Of a stretch of DNA of 64,000 bases, positions 42,094-51,506 are shown piece after piece. Source of the stretch: Paenibacillus sp. Soil787 (GTDB taxonomy: Bacteria > Bacillota > Bacilli > Paenibacillales > NBRC-103111); NCBI RefSeq assembly GCF_001429545.1, contig NZ_LMSP01000034.1, forward strand, positions 304,377-368,376, given 5' to 3'. The notes under the pieces are model-generated. The model had not been told where the DNA came from and did no database searches. It saw only the letters and a list, made by a program, of their open reading frames with translations. Positions within the stretch are counted from its first letter, which is position 1; each line of letters starts with the position of its first letter. A program made the translations under genes and the position numbers.

Positions 42094-42795
42094 ATGGCTC
42101 ACGTTCTAGTGGTTGATGATGAAAAGAATATGCGTAACCTCCTTCGCATTTATCTTTCCAATGAGGGATTTGAGGTGACGGAGGCAGAGAATGGTTATGA
42201 AGCACTCGAACTTCAGAAACTAAACACTTTTGACCTTATTATTTTAGACATAATGATGCCAGGCATCGATGGTCTAGATGTGTGTCGACACATCCGTGAA
42301 TCAAAACAAACCCCGATACTGATGCTTACAGCTCGTTCGGAAACAAAGGATAAAGTACAAGGATTAAAATTGGGTGCAGATGATTATTTAGTAAAACCGT
42401 TTGAACCCGAAGAACTCGCTGCACGTGTAAGTGCGCTATTAAGAAGAGCCAACTTAACGGTTCCATCTACAGAGCTAAATAATGTGATCCGTTTATTTGA
42501 AATGGTTATTCATCCCGAACGGCGTGAAGTTTTTGTCGGTGAGCAGCTATTGGATTTGACTCCCAAAGAATTTGACTTATTGTTTTATGTAGCCAGTCAT
42601 CCAAAGACGGTATTAACCAGAGAAATCTTATTGGACCAAATTTGGGCTCAAGATTATCTGGGGGATATTCGCACCGTAGATACTCACGTCAAAACTATTC
42701 GAGAAAAGTTCCGAAAAGCTGACTTTACCCATAATCCCATCCAAACAGTTTGGGGTGTTGGCTATAAATTTCAAGGAATTGATGAGAAAAAATGA
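42094..42795 (+). CDS. OmpR-family response regulator
   Basis: A 233-residue regulator. Receiver domain with VVDDEKNMR (acid pocket), LIILDIMMPG (phospho-Asp), LMLTARSE (Thr) and DDYLVKPF (Lys). The C-terminal winged helix has LTPKEFDLLFYVA and VDTHVKTIREKF and ends in VWGVGYKF. TGGAGG precedes the ATG. Its stop overlaps the kinase start (ATGA), a translational coupling. Probably a copper-responsive system like CusRS or CopRS; inferred from context. Confidence 0.94.
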   Translation: MAHVLVVDDEKNMRNLLRIYLSNEGFEVTEAENGYEALELQKLNTFDLIILDIMMPGIDGLDVCRHIRESKQTPILMLTARSETKDKVQGLKLGADDYLVKPFEPEELAARVSALLRRANLTVPSTELNNVIRLFEMVIHPERREVFVGEQLLDLTPKEFDLLFYVASHPKTVLTREILLDQIWAQDYLGDIRTVDTHVKTIREKFRKADFTHNPIQTVWGVGYKFQGIDEKK

Positions 42796-44213
42796 AATGG
42801 AACCGAGTGGTCGTTAAATTAGGCAGCACCATAACCATACTTTTCCTTGTTGTACTTCTTCCAATGGGTTTTGTAATCAATCAGATTTTAACTGGCTTTT
42901 ATCAAAAGAACACGCAAGAAAACATTAAGCTATTATCCACACGCTACGCCAAAGCATTATCAGACGGTGTTTCAACAGTTGAAGGAATCACGACCATTGC
43001 AGATTTTTCTGATGTAAAGTTTTTTATTATCGATAACAAGGGGAAGATTATTGCCAACTCTGGACTTCTTGTTTCTGCACAGGACGCATCTTTCCCCTAT
43101 AAAGACATTGCACCTCTCTTTGAGGGGAAATCGTTATCGATGAATTATGAGGAACCAACGACAAACAACCGCTATATGGTCTATGGGAACCCTATTACTC
43201 GTGAGAATTCAGTAATTGGTGGAATATTTGTTCTTTCATCCATTGAGGGAATGCATCAGTCTATGCAAAATGTACAACGTTTATTGATTCTTTCAGGATT
43301 TGGGGCATTCTTTTTGGCACTTGGTTTTACTTTTGTGTTATCTAAGAAGTTATCCATCCCGCTCGTTCAAATGGAGCAAGCAACACGGAGAATTGCTAAA
43401 GGGGATTTGGAAACACGCGTTCGAATTAAATCCAATGACGAAATCGGTTCGTTAGCACAAGCAGTAAATGAACTAGCTGTTGATTTAAAAACATATCGTG
43501 ATTCAAGAAATGAATTTTTTGCAAATATTTCTCACGAACTCCGAACTCCCATTACCTATGTAGATGGATATGCTAAGGTTTTGAAGAACAAGCTTTATCA
43601 AAACGATGTAGAGCAAGAATATTACTTAGATTTAATTGCTGGTGAGTCCAAAAGGCTTACATTGTTGATTGAAGATTTGTTCGAGCTTTCCAAAATGGAG
43701 GAAGGAAAAGTATCACTTGTTTTAGAGTGGATTGATCTGACTGAAGTTTTGGAGAATGTCATTCAGAAATGTAGGTTAAAAGCAAACGAAAAAGGACTCC
43801 AATTGCAACATCATTTTGATGAAAATTTACCTCTCGTTTTTGGGGATGGGTTACGCATGGAGCAAGTTTTTACGAACTTGTTGGAGAATGCCATTCGTTA
43901 CACGAATAAGGGGCATATTGAGATTGTAGTGTTTAAGGAAGAAAATAGTGTCATTATTCGAATTGAGGATACAGGCATTGGAATCTCCGAAGAAGAACTA
44001 CCTTATATCTTTAATCGTTTTTATCGAGTAGAAAAATCGAGGTCGCGAGAATATGGTGGCACGGGTTTAGGGTTAGCTATTGTAAAGAAGCTTGTTGAGT
44101 TACAAGGCGGAGAAGTTCGAGTCGTCAGTGAAGTAAATAAAGGTACTCGCTTTGATGTTATATTTGGAATTCCAGCCTCTTATATCGGGGGGATTGAAAA
44201 TGAAGTTACTTGA
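42792..44213 (+). CDS. Sensor histidine kinase paired with the response regulator
   Basis: A 473-residue membrane kinase. First helix (about 10-32), an outer sensor domain to about 160, second helix (about 162-185), HAMP, HisKA with NISHELRTPITYVDGYA (phospho-His), and HATPase with NLLENAIRYT, DTGIGISEEEL and GGTGLGLAIVKK. The outer domain has no evident Cys/His/Met cluster, so the signal is not clear from sequence. The next gene starts inside its 3' end. Confidence 0.94.
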   Translation: MKWNRVVVKLGSTITILFLVVLLPMGFVINQILTGFYQKNTQENIKLLSTRYAKALSDGVSTVEGITTIADFSDVKFFIIDNKGKIIANSGLLVSAQDASFPYKDIAPLFEGKSLSMNYEEPTTNNRYMVYGNPITRENSVIGGIFVLSSIEGMHQSMQNVQRLLILSGFGAFFLALGFTFVLSKKLSIPLVQMEQATRRIAKGDLETRVRIKSNDEIGSLAQAVNELAVDLKTYRDSRNEFFANISHELRTPITYVDGYAKVLKNKLYQNDVEQEYYLDLIAGESKRLTLLIEDLFELSKMEEGKVSLVLEWIDLTEVLENVIQKCRLKANEKGLQLQHHFDENLPLVFGDGLRMEQVFTNLLENAIRYTNKGHIEIVVFKEENSVIIRIEDTGIGISEEELPYIFNRFYRVEKSRSREYGGTGLGLAIVKKLVELQGGEVRVVSEVNKGTRFDVIFGIPASYIGGIENEVT

Positions 44214-44409
44214 TTGGCTCATTGCTTTAGTATTGATTCTCATGGGCGTTGGTTGTTTAACCATGTCAGCATCGTGGATGATGGAACAAGGCTCCCTCCT
44301 TCATTACTTAAATAATTTTTTTAGCGTTTGTATGTGGATTGGAATTCCATTGATTATCACTGCAATTGTCTATCTCATTATCAAATCAAAAAAAGGAGAA
44401 AGAAAATGA
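44200..44409 (+). CDS. Small two-helix membrane protein
   Basis: About 69 residues, ATG at 44200 after GGGGGGATTG, overlapping the kinase end by 14 bp. Two hydrophobic helices (LDWLIALVLILMGVGC and FSVCMWIGIPLIITAIVYL) and a basic tail KSKKGERK. Overlaps the lipoprotein start too (ATGA), so it is embedded in the operon. Function unknown. Confidence 0.65.
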   Translation: MKLLDWLIALVLILMGVGCLTMSASWMMEQGSLLHYLNNFFSVCMWIGIPLIITAIVYLIIKSKKGERK

Positions 44410-45314
44410 ATAAGAAATGTAAACTGTTATTAGTTTCTTCAATGGTTGTAACTGCTCTATTTCTATCCGCATGCTCCAATTCCACGTCTAAAGTAACTAT
44501 GGAACATGTTCACGGATTGGGTTACTCCAGTGACGGAAAACAAATACTGATTCCTGCACATACAGGCTTGGTCTCCTTTTCAGACGGTAAATGGCAGAAT
44601 GTCGACGCTCCGAAAAACGATTATATGGGTTTTATCGCAGTTGATAATGGCTTTTATAGTAGCGGTCATCCTGGGGCAGGTTCTGACCTTAAAAACCCCA
44701 TTGGAATCGTGAAAAGCAGCGATATGGGAAAAACATTAACTAAACTCGATTTGGAAGGCATCAGCGACTTCCACGCAATGACGGTGGGTTATAAAACACA
44801 CACCATATATGTATTCAACGAACAGCCGAATCCAAAAATGAAATCGGCTGGATTGTATTATACCAAAGATGACACAAAGACCTGGAATAAAGCCGAGATG
44901 AATAGCTTTTCTGGAGAACCCTTAACTATGGCAACTCATCCATCCGACGATAAGGTTATTGCACTCGGAACCAAGGAAGGTCTTTATCTTTCTAAAGATG
45001 CAGGAATTCACTTTGAAAAGCTGTTGTCCCAGTTAGTTGTAACATCTTTAGCATTTAGCAATAATGGTGATTTGATTGTAGCTACGGCAAACTCACAGTC
45101 GATGTTGCAACTCAATTTAAGTAGCAAAGACAAGAAAGATATCAAACTACCAACTTTAGATAAGGATGATGCCTTATCGTATATTGCTCAAAGTCCAAAA
45201 GATTCTAATGAGATAGCCATTGCTTCATTCAAGAAAGATGTATTTATAAGCAAAGATTCTGGATCAAGCTGGTCAAAAATTGCTGATAAGGGAATTGGAA
45301 TAACACAGAAGTAA
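44406..45314 (+). CDS. F510_1955-like lipoprotein with sialidase/BNR-type repeats
   Basis: About 302 residues. Signal peptide with lipobox LSACS (Cys near residue 22). It continues with VHGLGYSSDGKQI, DYMGFIAVDNGFYSSGHPG and repeated S.D.G..W blades (YTKDDTKTWNKA, LSKDAGIHFEKL, ISKDSGSSWSKI), that is a beta-propeller. Proteins named F510_1955 family glycosylhydrolase look like this, but no sugar-cleaving role is shown. ATG at 44406 after AAAAGGAG. It is a client for the lgt in the same operon. Confidence 0.8.
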   Translation: MNKKCKLLLVSSMVVTALFLSACSNSTSKVTMEHVHGLGYSSDGKQILIPAHTGLVSFSDGKWQNVDAPKNDYMGFIAVDNGFYSSGHPGAGSDLKNPIGIVKSSDMGKTLTKLDLEGISDFHAMTVGYKTHTIYVFNEQPNPKMKSAGLYYTKDDTKTWNKAEMNSFSGEPLTMATHPSDDKVIALGTKEGLYLSKDAGIHFEKLLSQLVVTSLAFSNNGDLIVATANSQSMLQLNLSSKDKKDIKLPTLDKDDALSYIAQSPKDSNEIAIASFKKDVFISKDSGSSWSKIADKGIGITQK

Positions 45315-45386
45315 AGGTTGGATTGGCTTCGGCAAATGATTTTTGTCGAAGCTCTTTTATGAATTTTGTTCTTGGAGTTGAATAAC

Positions 45387-46100
45387 TTGAATGTTGCCGA
45401 TTTAACTGTGTGGCTGGCTTTCGGTGCTGGCTTTCTTTCTTTTGTCTCCCCCTGCTGTCTGCCGCTGTATCCTTCGTTTCTTTCTTACATAACGGGAGTA
45501 TCTATTCAAGATGTTAAGCAAGGTAAGGGGTTAATAAAACGAAATGCACTCATGCATACGTTGTTTTTTATGTTAGGTTTTTCCACCATTTTTATTGCAC
45601 TTGGATTATCGGCAAGTTGGTTGGGAAGATTGTTTTCTTCCAACCAACAGTTCATTAGCCAAATTGGTGGTGTACTTATTTTTCTTATGGGACTAGTGAT
45701 GGTAGGCATATTTAAGCCACAACTCTTAATGAGAGAGAAGAAATTTCAGCTTCAAAATAAACCTGCTGGTTATCTGGGTTCTTTTGTCGTTGGGATTACT
45801 TACGCAGCTGGCTGGACTCCTTGTGTTGGACCCATCTTATCGGCTGTGATTACGTTAGGGGTTGCTGAACCTAATAAGGCAATCTTATATGTTTTTTCTT
45901 ATACATTAGGATTTATCATTCCCTTTTTTGTTCTTGCTTTTTTCATTAGCAAAATGAAATGGCTTCAGACCTATTCGACTTTATTTATGAAAATAGGTGG
46001 GGGCATTATGATATTGACGGGAATTTTGCTTTATACTGGACAACTTACTCAAATCACCCTAGTTTTTATTCGTCTATACGGAGGCTTTACGGGTTTTTGA
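45387..46100 (+). CDS. ccdA: CcdA-like thiol-disulfide electron carrier
   Basis: A ~237-residue protein with six membrane helices. The redox cysteines sit in FVSPCCLPLYPSF and GWTPCVGPIL. CcdA passes electrons from cytosolic thioredoxin to outer thioredoxin-like proteins. I chose TTG at 45387 because GGAG lies 9 bases upstream; an earlier TTG at 45366 has none. Its partner ResA-like gene follows 18 bp later. Confidence 0.9.
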   Translation: MNVADLTVWLAFGAGFLSFVSPCCLPLYPSFLSYITGVSIQDVKQGKGLIKRNALMHTLFFMLGFSTIFIALGLSASWLGRLFSSNQQFISQIGGVLIFLMGLVMVGIFKPQLLMREKKFQLQNKPAGYLGSFVVGITYAAGWTPCVGPILSAVITLGVAEPNKAILYVFSYTLGFIIPFFVLAFFISKMKWLQTYSTLFMKIGGGIMILTGILLYTGQLTQITLVFIRLYGGFTGF

Positions 46101-46118
46101 TAGAAAGGAGAGTCTTAC

Positions 46119-46637
46119 TTGAACCATCGAATTCTTCAGTGGCTGATGGTCATTGTTATCTTAGGTTTAGCTGGATTTACGTGGATTTCTCATAAATCAA
46201 ATTCGGGGGATTCCCTCCATCAAGGAAGTCCTGCAATTGATTTTAAACTTAAAGCACTAGATGGAATCGATTTATCACTCGCGGACTATAAAGGAAAGGG
46301 CATTATATTAAATTTCTGGGGAACCTTTTGTAAGCCTTGCCGTGAAGAAATGCCCGCTTTAGAAAGCCAATTTCAAAAATACAAAGATAAAGGTATTGTT
46401 GTGATTGGAATTGATGCCAGCGAACCACAGAATACGGTTTCGGCATATGTGAAAGCATTAGGAGTCCATTTCCCCATTGTCTTAGACCCTGGACTTGAAG
46501 TTGCAAATGCTTACCAAGCAAATGAACTACCATATTCTGTTTTTATAACTCCTGATGGTCATATCTCACACATCAATATTGGGCAAATGGATGAACAAAT
46601 CATTGAGAAATACCTAAAAACTGTGCTCCCAAAATGA
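46119..46637 (+). CDS. ResA/TlpA-like membrane-anchored thioredoxin
   Basis: A 172-residue protein with N-terminal anchor (ILQWLMVIVILGLAGFTWI) and an outer thioredoxin fold with WGTFCKPCREEMP (CxxC) and cis-Pro LPYSVFIT. It starts with TTG after AAGGAGA. Together with CcdA it can keep cysteines of outer copper proteins reduced, which protects against disulfide stress by copper; inference. Confidence 0.9.
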   Translation: MNHRILQWLMVIVILGLAGFTWISHKSNSGDSLHQGSPAIDFKLKALDGIDLSLADYKGKGIILNFWGTFCKPCREEMPALESQFQKYKDKGIVVIGIDASEPQNTVSAYVKALGVHFPIVLDPGLEVANAYQANELPYSVFITPDGHISHINIGQMDEQIIEKYLKTVLPK

Positions 46638-46704
46638 CAAAAAAGTGCGCCGCCATATCTTCATTGGAAGAATTATTATCCATAGACATTAGAGAGGTTT
46701 ATTT

Positions 46705-48576
46705 ATGAAGAATCGAATTATTTCAATTGTTGCAGGACTGCTATTTGGGTTTTTCTTTAACATAGATCTCACTTACGCTCATTCTCCGATTGAACAAATG
46801 TCACCACAAGCAGGGGAAGTATTAGAAACGACACCCAAGCAAATCGAACTTTGGTTTGAAGATCCTGTAGAAGTATTCCAAGGTTCAGTTAGTGTATCCA
46901 GTGAGAAAAATGAGAATATTCCACTTGAAAAACCTCAACTTGACCAAAATGACAAACGACATGTAACAGCGGCGCTTCCATTCGCTCTTTCACCTGGGAA
47001 TTACTCAGTGAAAATTGATGCGATTAGTTATGATGGACATCAAGTAAAGGAGAATTATCAGTTTGAAGTTAAGAAGCCAGTTCGGTCACAAGAAGAGATG
47101 CTTCGAAGTTTTAAATTAGAGAGGTCGAATCCAGATGATGGAACCATCTTATCCGCATCTCCTGAACAAGTCGATCTTTGGTTTACAGATAAGACCCAAG
47201 TAACGGCATTTGGTTTGTTTGATGATCAAGATAAAGTGATTCCAACTAGTGAGCCAGTTCAAGACACTTTAAATCCAAATCGCTTTACCGTAAAAATAAG
47301 TAATCGACTTCACAAGGGAACCTACTCTGTCCATTGGTATGCGACTGTAGGTAAGTTTGAAAAGAATGGCGTTTATTATTTTGCAGTGCAAGAATATACG
47401 TCATTAAAAGGGTCTAATGGTATCTCAAAAGACTCATTATTTAGTCATATAGGTTTTTTGCAGTTTGCTCATTGGCTTGCTTTTGTGGGATTACTGTCGC
47501 TAACAGGTGGAATGTTCTTAGAATTATTCGTGACTAAGGGGCAAGGTAATGTTCCCCGCTGGAGAAAAGCTTCAATATTATTTTATGGAATAGCAACATT
47601 CGGCTTTATTGTTGAGTTCATTATAAACAGAATTAATTATAAGCAAGTACAGTTAAATGAATTCTTTACGTTTTCATTTGTTTGGGTCCCAATCATTCAG
47701 ATCATCCTCCTGACAATTGGATTTTGGTTTTCCAAAGGGGGCTTTCGAGTAACACTACTCGCAATTACCGTGTTGCTGTGGGCTTTTACTGGACATTCTT
47801 CTACTCAAAGCTATGGTGGAATATTAGGTGTTGTTTTGGATGGGGCTCACTTGTTAGCTGTATCTGTATGGATGGGTGGTTTAATATGTATTTTGTTAAT
47901 GCTACCCAAAGAAAACGCAATGGACTGGCTTAAAGTCGTTGGAAAAGCGTACTCAAAATGGGCATTCGGAAGTATCCTTGTTATTGCGATAACGGGGTTA
48001 TGGATGTCAAACAACTATGTAACCTCATATAGTATTGAAACTTTTCTTGCCAGCAATTGGGGTAAACTCATTGTTACAAAAATAGTTTTATTTATTGAAA
48101 TATTAATCATTGGCTATTTGCAAATGAGATATTTAAAGAAGTTTTCTACTATGTCCTTACGCTTATTAAGGCAATTGAAAATTGAGGTTTATATCGCAGG
48201 TGTTATTCTAATCGTCGCCGCTGTATTGATTGATCTCTCTCCAAAAGAAGCCGAGCAAGGCGTTTATCCCAAAACAGTAATTATTAAAGATGTGAAGGCT
48301 ACTGTAGGAATTACACCTCTGAAAATGGGGACTAATGAAATCTCTATTTGGTTTGATAAACAACAAGACTTTGAACAAGTTCGTGTTAAATTTATAATGC
48401 CTCCCAATTGGATTGTTGAAGACAATGCTTTCTCGTTAGGTAACGGTGAATATCGTCTGACAGGAGACTTTTTACACGCAGCTGGCGTCATTCAAATGGA
48501 AGTTAATGCATTCACAAACCAAGGTGAGAAAATCACTTTCCCGTTTGAGCTTCGTGTACCTGGAGTAAAGTATTGA
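46705..48576 (+). CDS. CopC-CopD fusion (YcnJ-like), second copy
   Basis: A 623-residue paralogue of the protein at 39351 with the same order: signal peptide ending YA with mature N-terminal His (AHSPIEQMSP), two CopC domains, eight-helix CopD part (SLFSHIGFLQFAHWLAF; HSSTQSYGG) and an outer tail domain (VGITPLKMGTNEI). The two copies are aligned over their whole length but far from identical, so the duplication is old or they arrived separately. Last gene before a terminator. Confidence 0.92.
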   Translation: MKNRIISIVAGLLFGFFFNIDLTYAHSPIEQMSPQAGEVLETTPKQIELWFEDPVEVFQGSVSVSSEKNENIPLEKPQLDQNDKRHVTAALPFALSPGNYSVKIDAISYDGHQVKENYQFEVKKPVRSQEEMLRSFKLERSNPDDGTILSASPEQVDLWFTDKTQVTAFGLFDDQDKVIPTSEPVQDTLNPNRFTVKISNRLHKGTYSVHWYATVGKFEKNGVYYFAVQEYTSLKGSNGISKDSLFSHIGFLQFAHWLAFVGLLSLTGGMFLELFVTKGQGNVPRWRKASILFYGIATFGFIVEFIINRINYKQVQLNEFFTFSFVWVPIIQIILLTIGFWFSKGGFRVTLLAITVLLWAFTGHSSTQSYGGILGVVLDGAHLLAVSVWMGGLICILLMLPKENAMDWLKVVGKAYSKWAFGSILVIAITGLWMSNNYVTSYSIETFLASNWGKLIVTKIVLFIEILIIGYLQMRYLKKFSTMSLRLLRQLKIEVYIAGVILIVAAVLIDLSPKEAEQGVYPKTVIIKDVKATVGITPLKMGTNEISIWFDKQQDFEQVRVKFIMPPNWIVEDNAFSLGNGEYRLTGDFLHAAGVIQMEVNAFTNQGEKITFPFELRVPGVKY

Positions 48577-48578
48577 AG

Positions 48579-49065
48579 TTAAGGTAAATCCCCACTAATT
48601 ATTTCGTGGGGTTTTCTATTTATTATGCCATTACAAAAAAGATGCGCCTTTATTTTTTCGTGGAGTGGTTTCATTAATTTCAAGTTTAATTCATAGTCGG
48701 TCGAGTCAATGTGCTTAACTATTTTTCTGTTGCGATCACTTCCAACAATCCGCAGTAGCAGATCCGAGATCATGCCAAACTCCTTTTCTATACTGAAATC
48801 GATCCAGCACCTCCAAAGAGATGATATTTACAGTCATACCTTCAACTGGATCAGGCACTTCATCCCAACTCTCATAATAGTTTTTTTCTTTGTAATAAGC
48901 ATAGGCAAAAAAGTGATACCAAACAATCCTGTGCCATGGATATTTTCGTAATAAATCATCAGGACATATTTCCAATCCAAAACAATCATTTAAATATCGT
49001 GAAACATACGTAGCAGTTAATTTCTGTGTTGAGTCCAAGTTTGCTTCACCACCACACGGGAACAT
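48579..49065 (-). pseudogene. Frameshifted gene of unknown function
   Basis: One minus-strand frame reads from 49065 to about 48810 (DDLLRKYPWHRIVWYHFFAY, EVPDPVEGMTVNIISLEVLD). The sense-like sequence then goes on in the next frame (FSIEKEFGMISDLLLRIVG, SDRNRKIVKHIDSTDYEL) to 48579. Both parts look coding, so one gene with a frameshift near 48810 is the simplest reading. The second part also has AAAAGGAG before an ATG at 48773, so a separate 64-residue gene is possible. No family recognised. Confidence 0.4.
48588..48618 (+). terminator. Terminator of the copper block
   Basis: Stem CCCCAC/GTGGGG with a 10-base loop and TTTTCTATTT tail, 12 bp after the second YcnJ-like gene. Confidence 0.75.
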
Positions 49066-49183
49066 TGGTTCTTATATTATATGGAGTGATTTCAATATTA
49101 TCAACACAATACAAAAACGTCTGTAAATAGCACCCTATATATGTAATAATAGTGCATATCATTTTTCTTTAGAGGAGTGCAAC

Positions 49184-49381
49184 ATGGCAAAACAACGGCA
49201 ACTCATCGAACACTCGGATTTTGAACGGATGCGCGTATTCCATCAACCCATTTCAGTCTTTTTAAATGGAGAACTGATGGGAAGCAATATTCTCATACAA
49301 TCTCACGATAATGAAATCGTAACTGACAGTAATGATGAGAAATATTCGAAGGAAACTTGTCAATTCCTAAGAACGAGGTAA
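49184..49381 (+). CDS. Small hypothetical protein, 65 residues
   Basis: ATG at 49184 with GAGGAG 6 bases upstream, followed by its own terminator. Sequence MAKQRQLIEHSDFERMRVFH, then PISVFLNGELMG, polar and soluble. Could be a small regulator. No match recognised. Confidence 0.5.
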   Translation: MAKQRQLIEHSDFERMRVFHQPISVFLNGELMGSNILIQSHDNEIVTDSNDEKYSKETCQFLRTR

Positions 49382-49408
49382 GTAATACCTTCTACGAACA
49401 AATAACAC

Positions 49409-49453
49409 CAAAAAGCAATGGACAACCTCTATGGGCTGCCTATTGCTTTTTTA
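49409..49453 (+). terminator. Terminator after the 65-residue gene
   Basis: Stem AAAAAGCAAT/ATTGCTTTTTT with imperfect inner pairing (GGACAACC/GGGCTGCC). Confidence 0.75.
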
Positions 49454-49669
49454 GTTAACGAGTTAAAATCAAATACACCAGTCAACAGCAGCAACAAATC
49501 GTTTGCAGTTTTTTACTATTGGTTATGTTTAATGTTGTTTTTTACCCAAAAAGAAAACCTCCCTTTGAAAAGGCGGTTAATTTAACTATCGTTAGCAGAA
49601 CTCGCGACCGCTTAGAATCGTCACTAATTAGCGAATTAAATAGGCATGTATATAAAAATATAATTTCGT

Positions 49670-51256
49670 TCAACGAATAAATTTGAATGAGGAATCCCTA
49701 GAGGATTGGATTAAAATCCCATTGTCGGATGTGAGTATTCGCGAGATAGGGTCCGCTACTTCAAGCACCAAGCTGCCTGAACCGCCTAGCAGTACAAGTC
49801 CGTAGTCATCGTTTTCGCTAAGCTTGCATACGAGCCGCTCATTCAACACTTGTACGCCGACGATAGGCGTTGTCCATACGAGTGGATCTTCCCCGTTCGA
49901 ATCCGCTTTATAAAGCTCGTATAAGTTATCTTCCTTCTTGGTTGTGTAAAATACGTTGCCGTTGATGCTGTCAAACCATGACACAGCATGGTCGGACAGT
50001 TTCACTTCGCCCGTCCCGTCCAACTTAGACGAATATAATGCTTTGTCCTTGTCTTTTACATAGTATAGCTTGTTATTGATAATTCGGAACCAGTTGACAC
50101 TTGTGTCGACGATCATAGTGTTTTTATTCGTTTTCAGGTTGATTTTGTAAATTTTATTTACGTCGGATTGGACGTGTGATGCTAGCACGTAAACATCGTC
50201 TCCGATTACGGATGTCGAGAAAGCATTTGCAACGTCTTCAACATCGCCGTTATACGTGACATGACTGCCGTATAACACGCCTGAATCTCCTACACGCTTT
50301 CTGTTCGTTTCATCCTGTCCTGGAGGCAATAAATACAAGTTGCCTCTTTCGTATGCCGCAGCGCCGTGAAGGACGATCAACGTGCCGTCAGGCGTGTCGC
50401 GGAAGTCCAAATATCCTGAGAGCATCAACTCAGCTTTCCCGTCATCACTGATTTTCACGAACTTGTCGCTACCCGTAACACCTTCCCCGAGGTGGTAGGT
50501 AAACCACAGCGTGTTGTCACGGATTTGAAAGGATATTACCCTTGGCATCCTATCTGTGGTGCCGAAGTTATAAGAATATATCTCCTCCTTGAGGGACGAC
50601 TGCTGCACGGGAGCACGATATACATGGTTCGTAGTACCCGTCGTCTCGACGAAATAGTAATATCCCTTGAAAAGGGTAACATCGTTCTTACCAGCATATG
50701 CAGGAAGGTCGACCGTTTGAATCTGCGGGTTATTGGACGTGATGCTAAGTCCGCTGTTATTGTCCCAATTATAATCCCATCCGAAATCGTCATGTGCGAA
50801 GCGCCATGTCATAGGGAAATATGTGATGTCTCGGAAGCTTAACAATGGATACTTTTCTTTTGTGTTGTCAATTTCCTTGCCGTTAATCGTAACAGTCGAT
50901 GTGGGGACCTCGGCTGAGTAGGTAGCCGCATTACGATGATCTGAATTATACGGCACATATGAGGAAGTCACCTGGTTTTGCTTAATGTTCAAACCCTCAT
51001 CTGGTGACCAATTCGCTTCCAAGCCAAGCAGTCTAGTATCATACCAGGTCATCGGAAAGTAAGTGATATCGCGATAAACCAAGAGCGGGTATTCACAGAA
51101 CTTATTTTCAACCTTATGACCGTTCAAGTTTACCTCAAAGTCTGGCAGCGTAACCCTCACGCTAACATCTGCGGCTAGAGAGCTCCCCGCAGGCATCAAT
51201 AAACTCATGAATAATGAAAAAATACCCGAATATCCAAATATTTTTTTTCTTATCAT
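49670..51256 (-). CDS. Exported protein, copper-amine-oxidase-N-like repeats plus propeller (DUF5050-like)
   Basis: A ~528-residue secreted protein. Signal peptide ends near SSLAA. Two repeats of the stalk-type domain follow (VNLNGHKVENK..YPLLVYRDITYFPMTW and VTINGKEIDN..YPLLSFRDITYFPMTW). The rest (about 195-525) is a beta-propeller with repeated Y-x-x-K/S blades (KIYKINLKTNKN, ALYSSKLDGTGE, ELYKADSNGED), like DUF5050. This is a common Paenibacillaceae surface layout. The ATG at 51256 has GAGAGGAG upstream. It is convergent with the element cargo genes. Confidence 0.8.
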   Translation of the reverse strand: MIRKKIFGYSGIFSLFMSLLMPAGSSLAADVSVRVTLPDFEVNLNGHKVENKFCEYPLLVYRDITYFPMTWYDTRLLGLEANWSPDEGLNIKQNQVTSSYVPYNSDHRNAATYSAEVPTSTVTINGKEIDNTKEKYPLLSFRDITYFPMTWRFAHDDFGWDYNWDNNSGLSITSNNPQIQTVDLPAYAGKNDVTLFKGYYYFVETTGTTNHVYRAPVQQSSLKEEIYSYNFGTTDRMPRVISFQIRDNTLWFTYHLGEGVTGSDKFVKISDDGKAELMLSGYLDFRDTPDGTLIVLHGAAAYERGNLYLLPPGQDETNRKRVGDSGVLYGSHVTYNGDVEDVANAFSTSVIGDDVYVLASHVQSDVNKIYKINLKTNKNTMIVDTSVNWFRIINNKLYYVKDKDKALYSSKLDGTGEVKLSDHAVSWFDSINGNVFYTTKKEDNLYELYKADSNGEDPLVWTTPIVGVQVLNERLVCKLSENDDYGLVLLGGSGSLVLEVADPISRILTSDNGILIQSSRDSSFKFIR

Positions 51257-51350
51257 TGCTTCATCTCCTCTCACACATAACTAGACGCGAGCAAATTGTA
51301 AAAAGTTTCTATTAATTTGAAATTAGATACAAAATTAAGTGATTTCGCCT

Positions 51351-51506
51351 AATCCATGGGGAGTCTTTTATACACGTGAAGATTCAGAATTCGAAGCAGC
51401 AGAAGATCACGTAATCCCTGTTTCTTCTGTATGTTGCACAACACCTGAACCGACAACAACAAGCATTAAATTAACTGATTTCAGAGCTAAAAATACATGT
51501 TGTTAA
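51351..51506 (+). pseudogene. 3' remnant of a second arsI gene
   Basis: In frame with the stop at 51504 the sequence reads NPWGVFYTREDSEFEAAEDH, then SSVCCTTPEPTTTSIKLTDF and a Cys pair at the end. This matches the C-terminus of the ArsI at 29849 (AWEIFYTKEDSEFESAGD, SLCCAPP), but the first two thirds are missing. It ends by overlapping the acetyltransferase start, so it marks a lost ars cluster. Confidence 0.8.
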
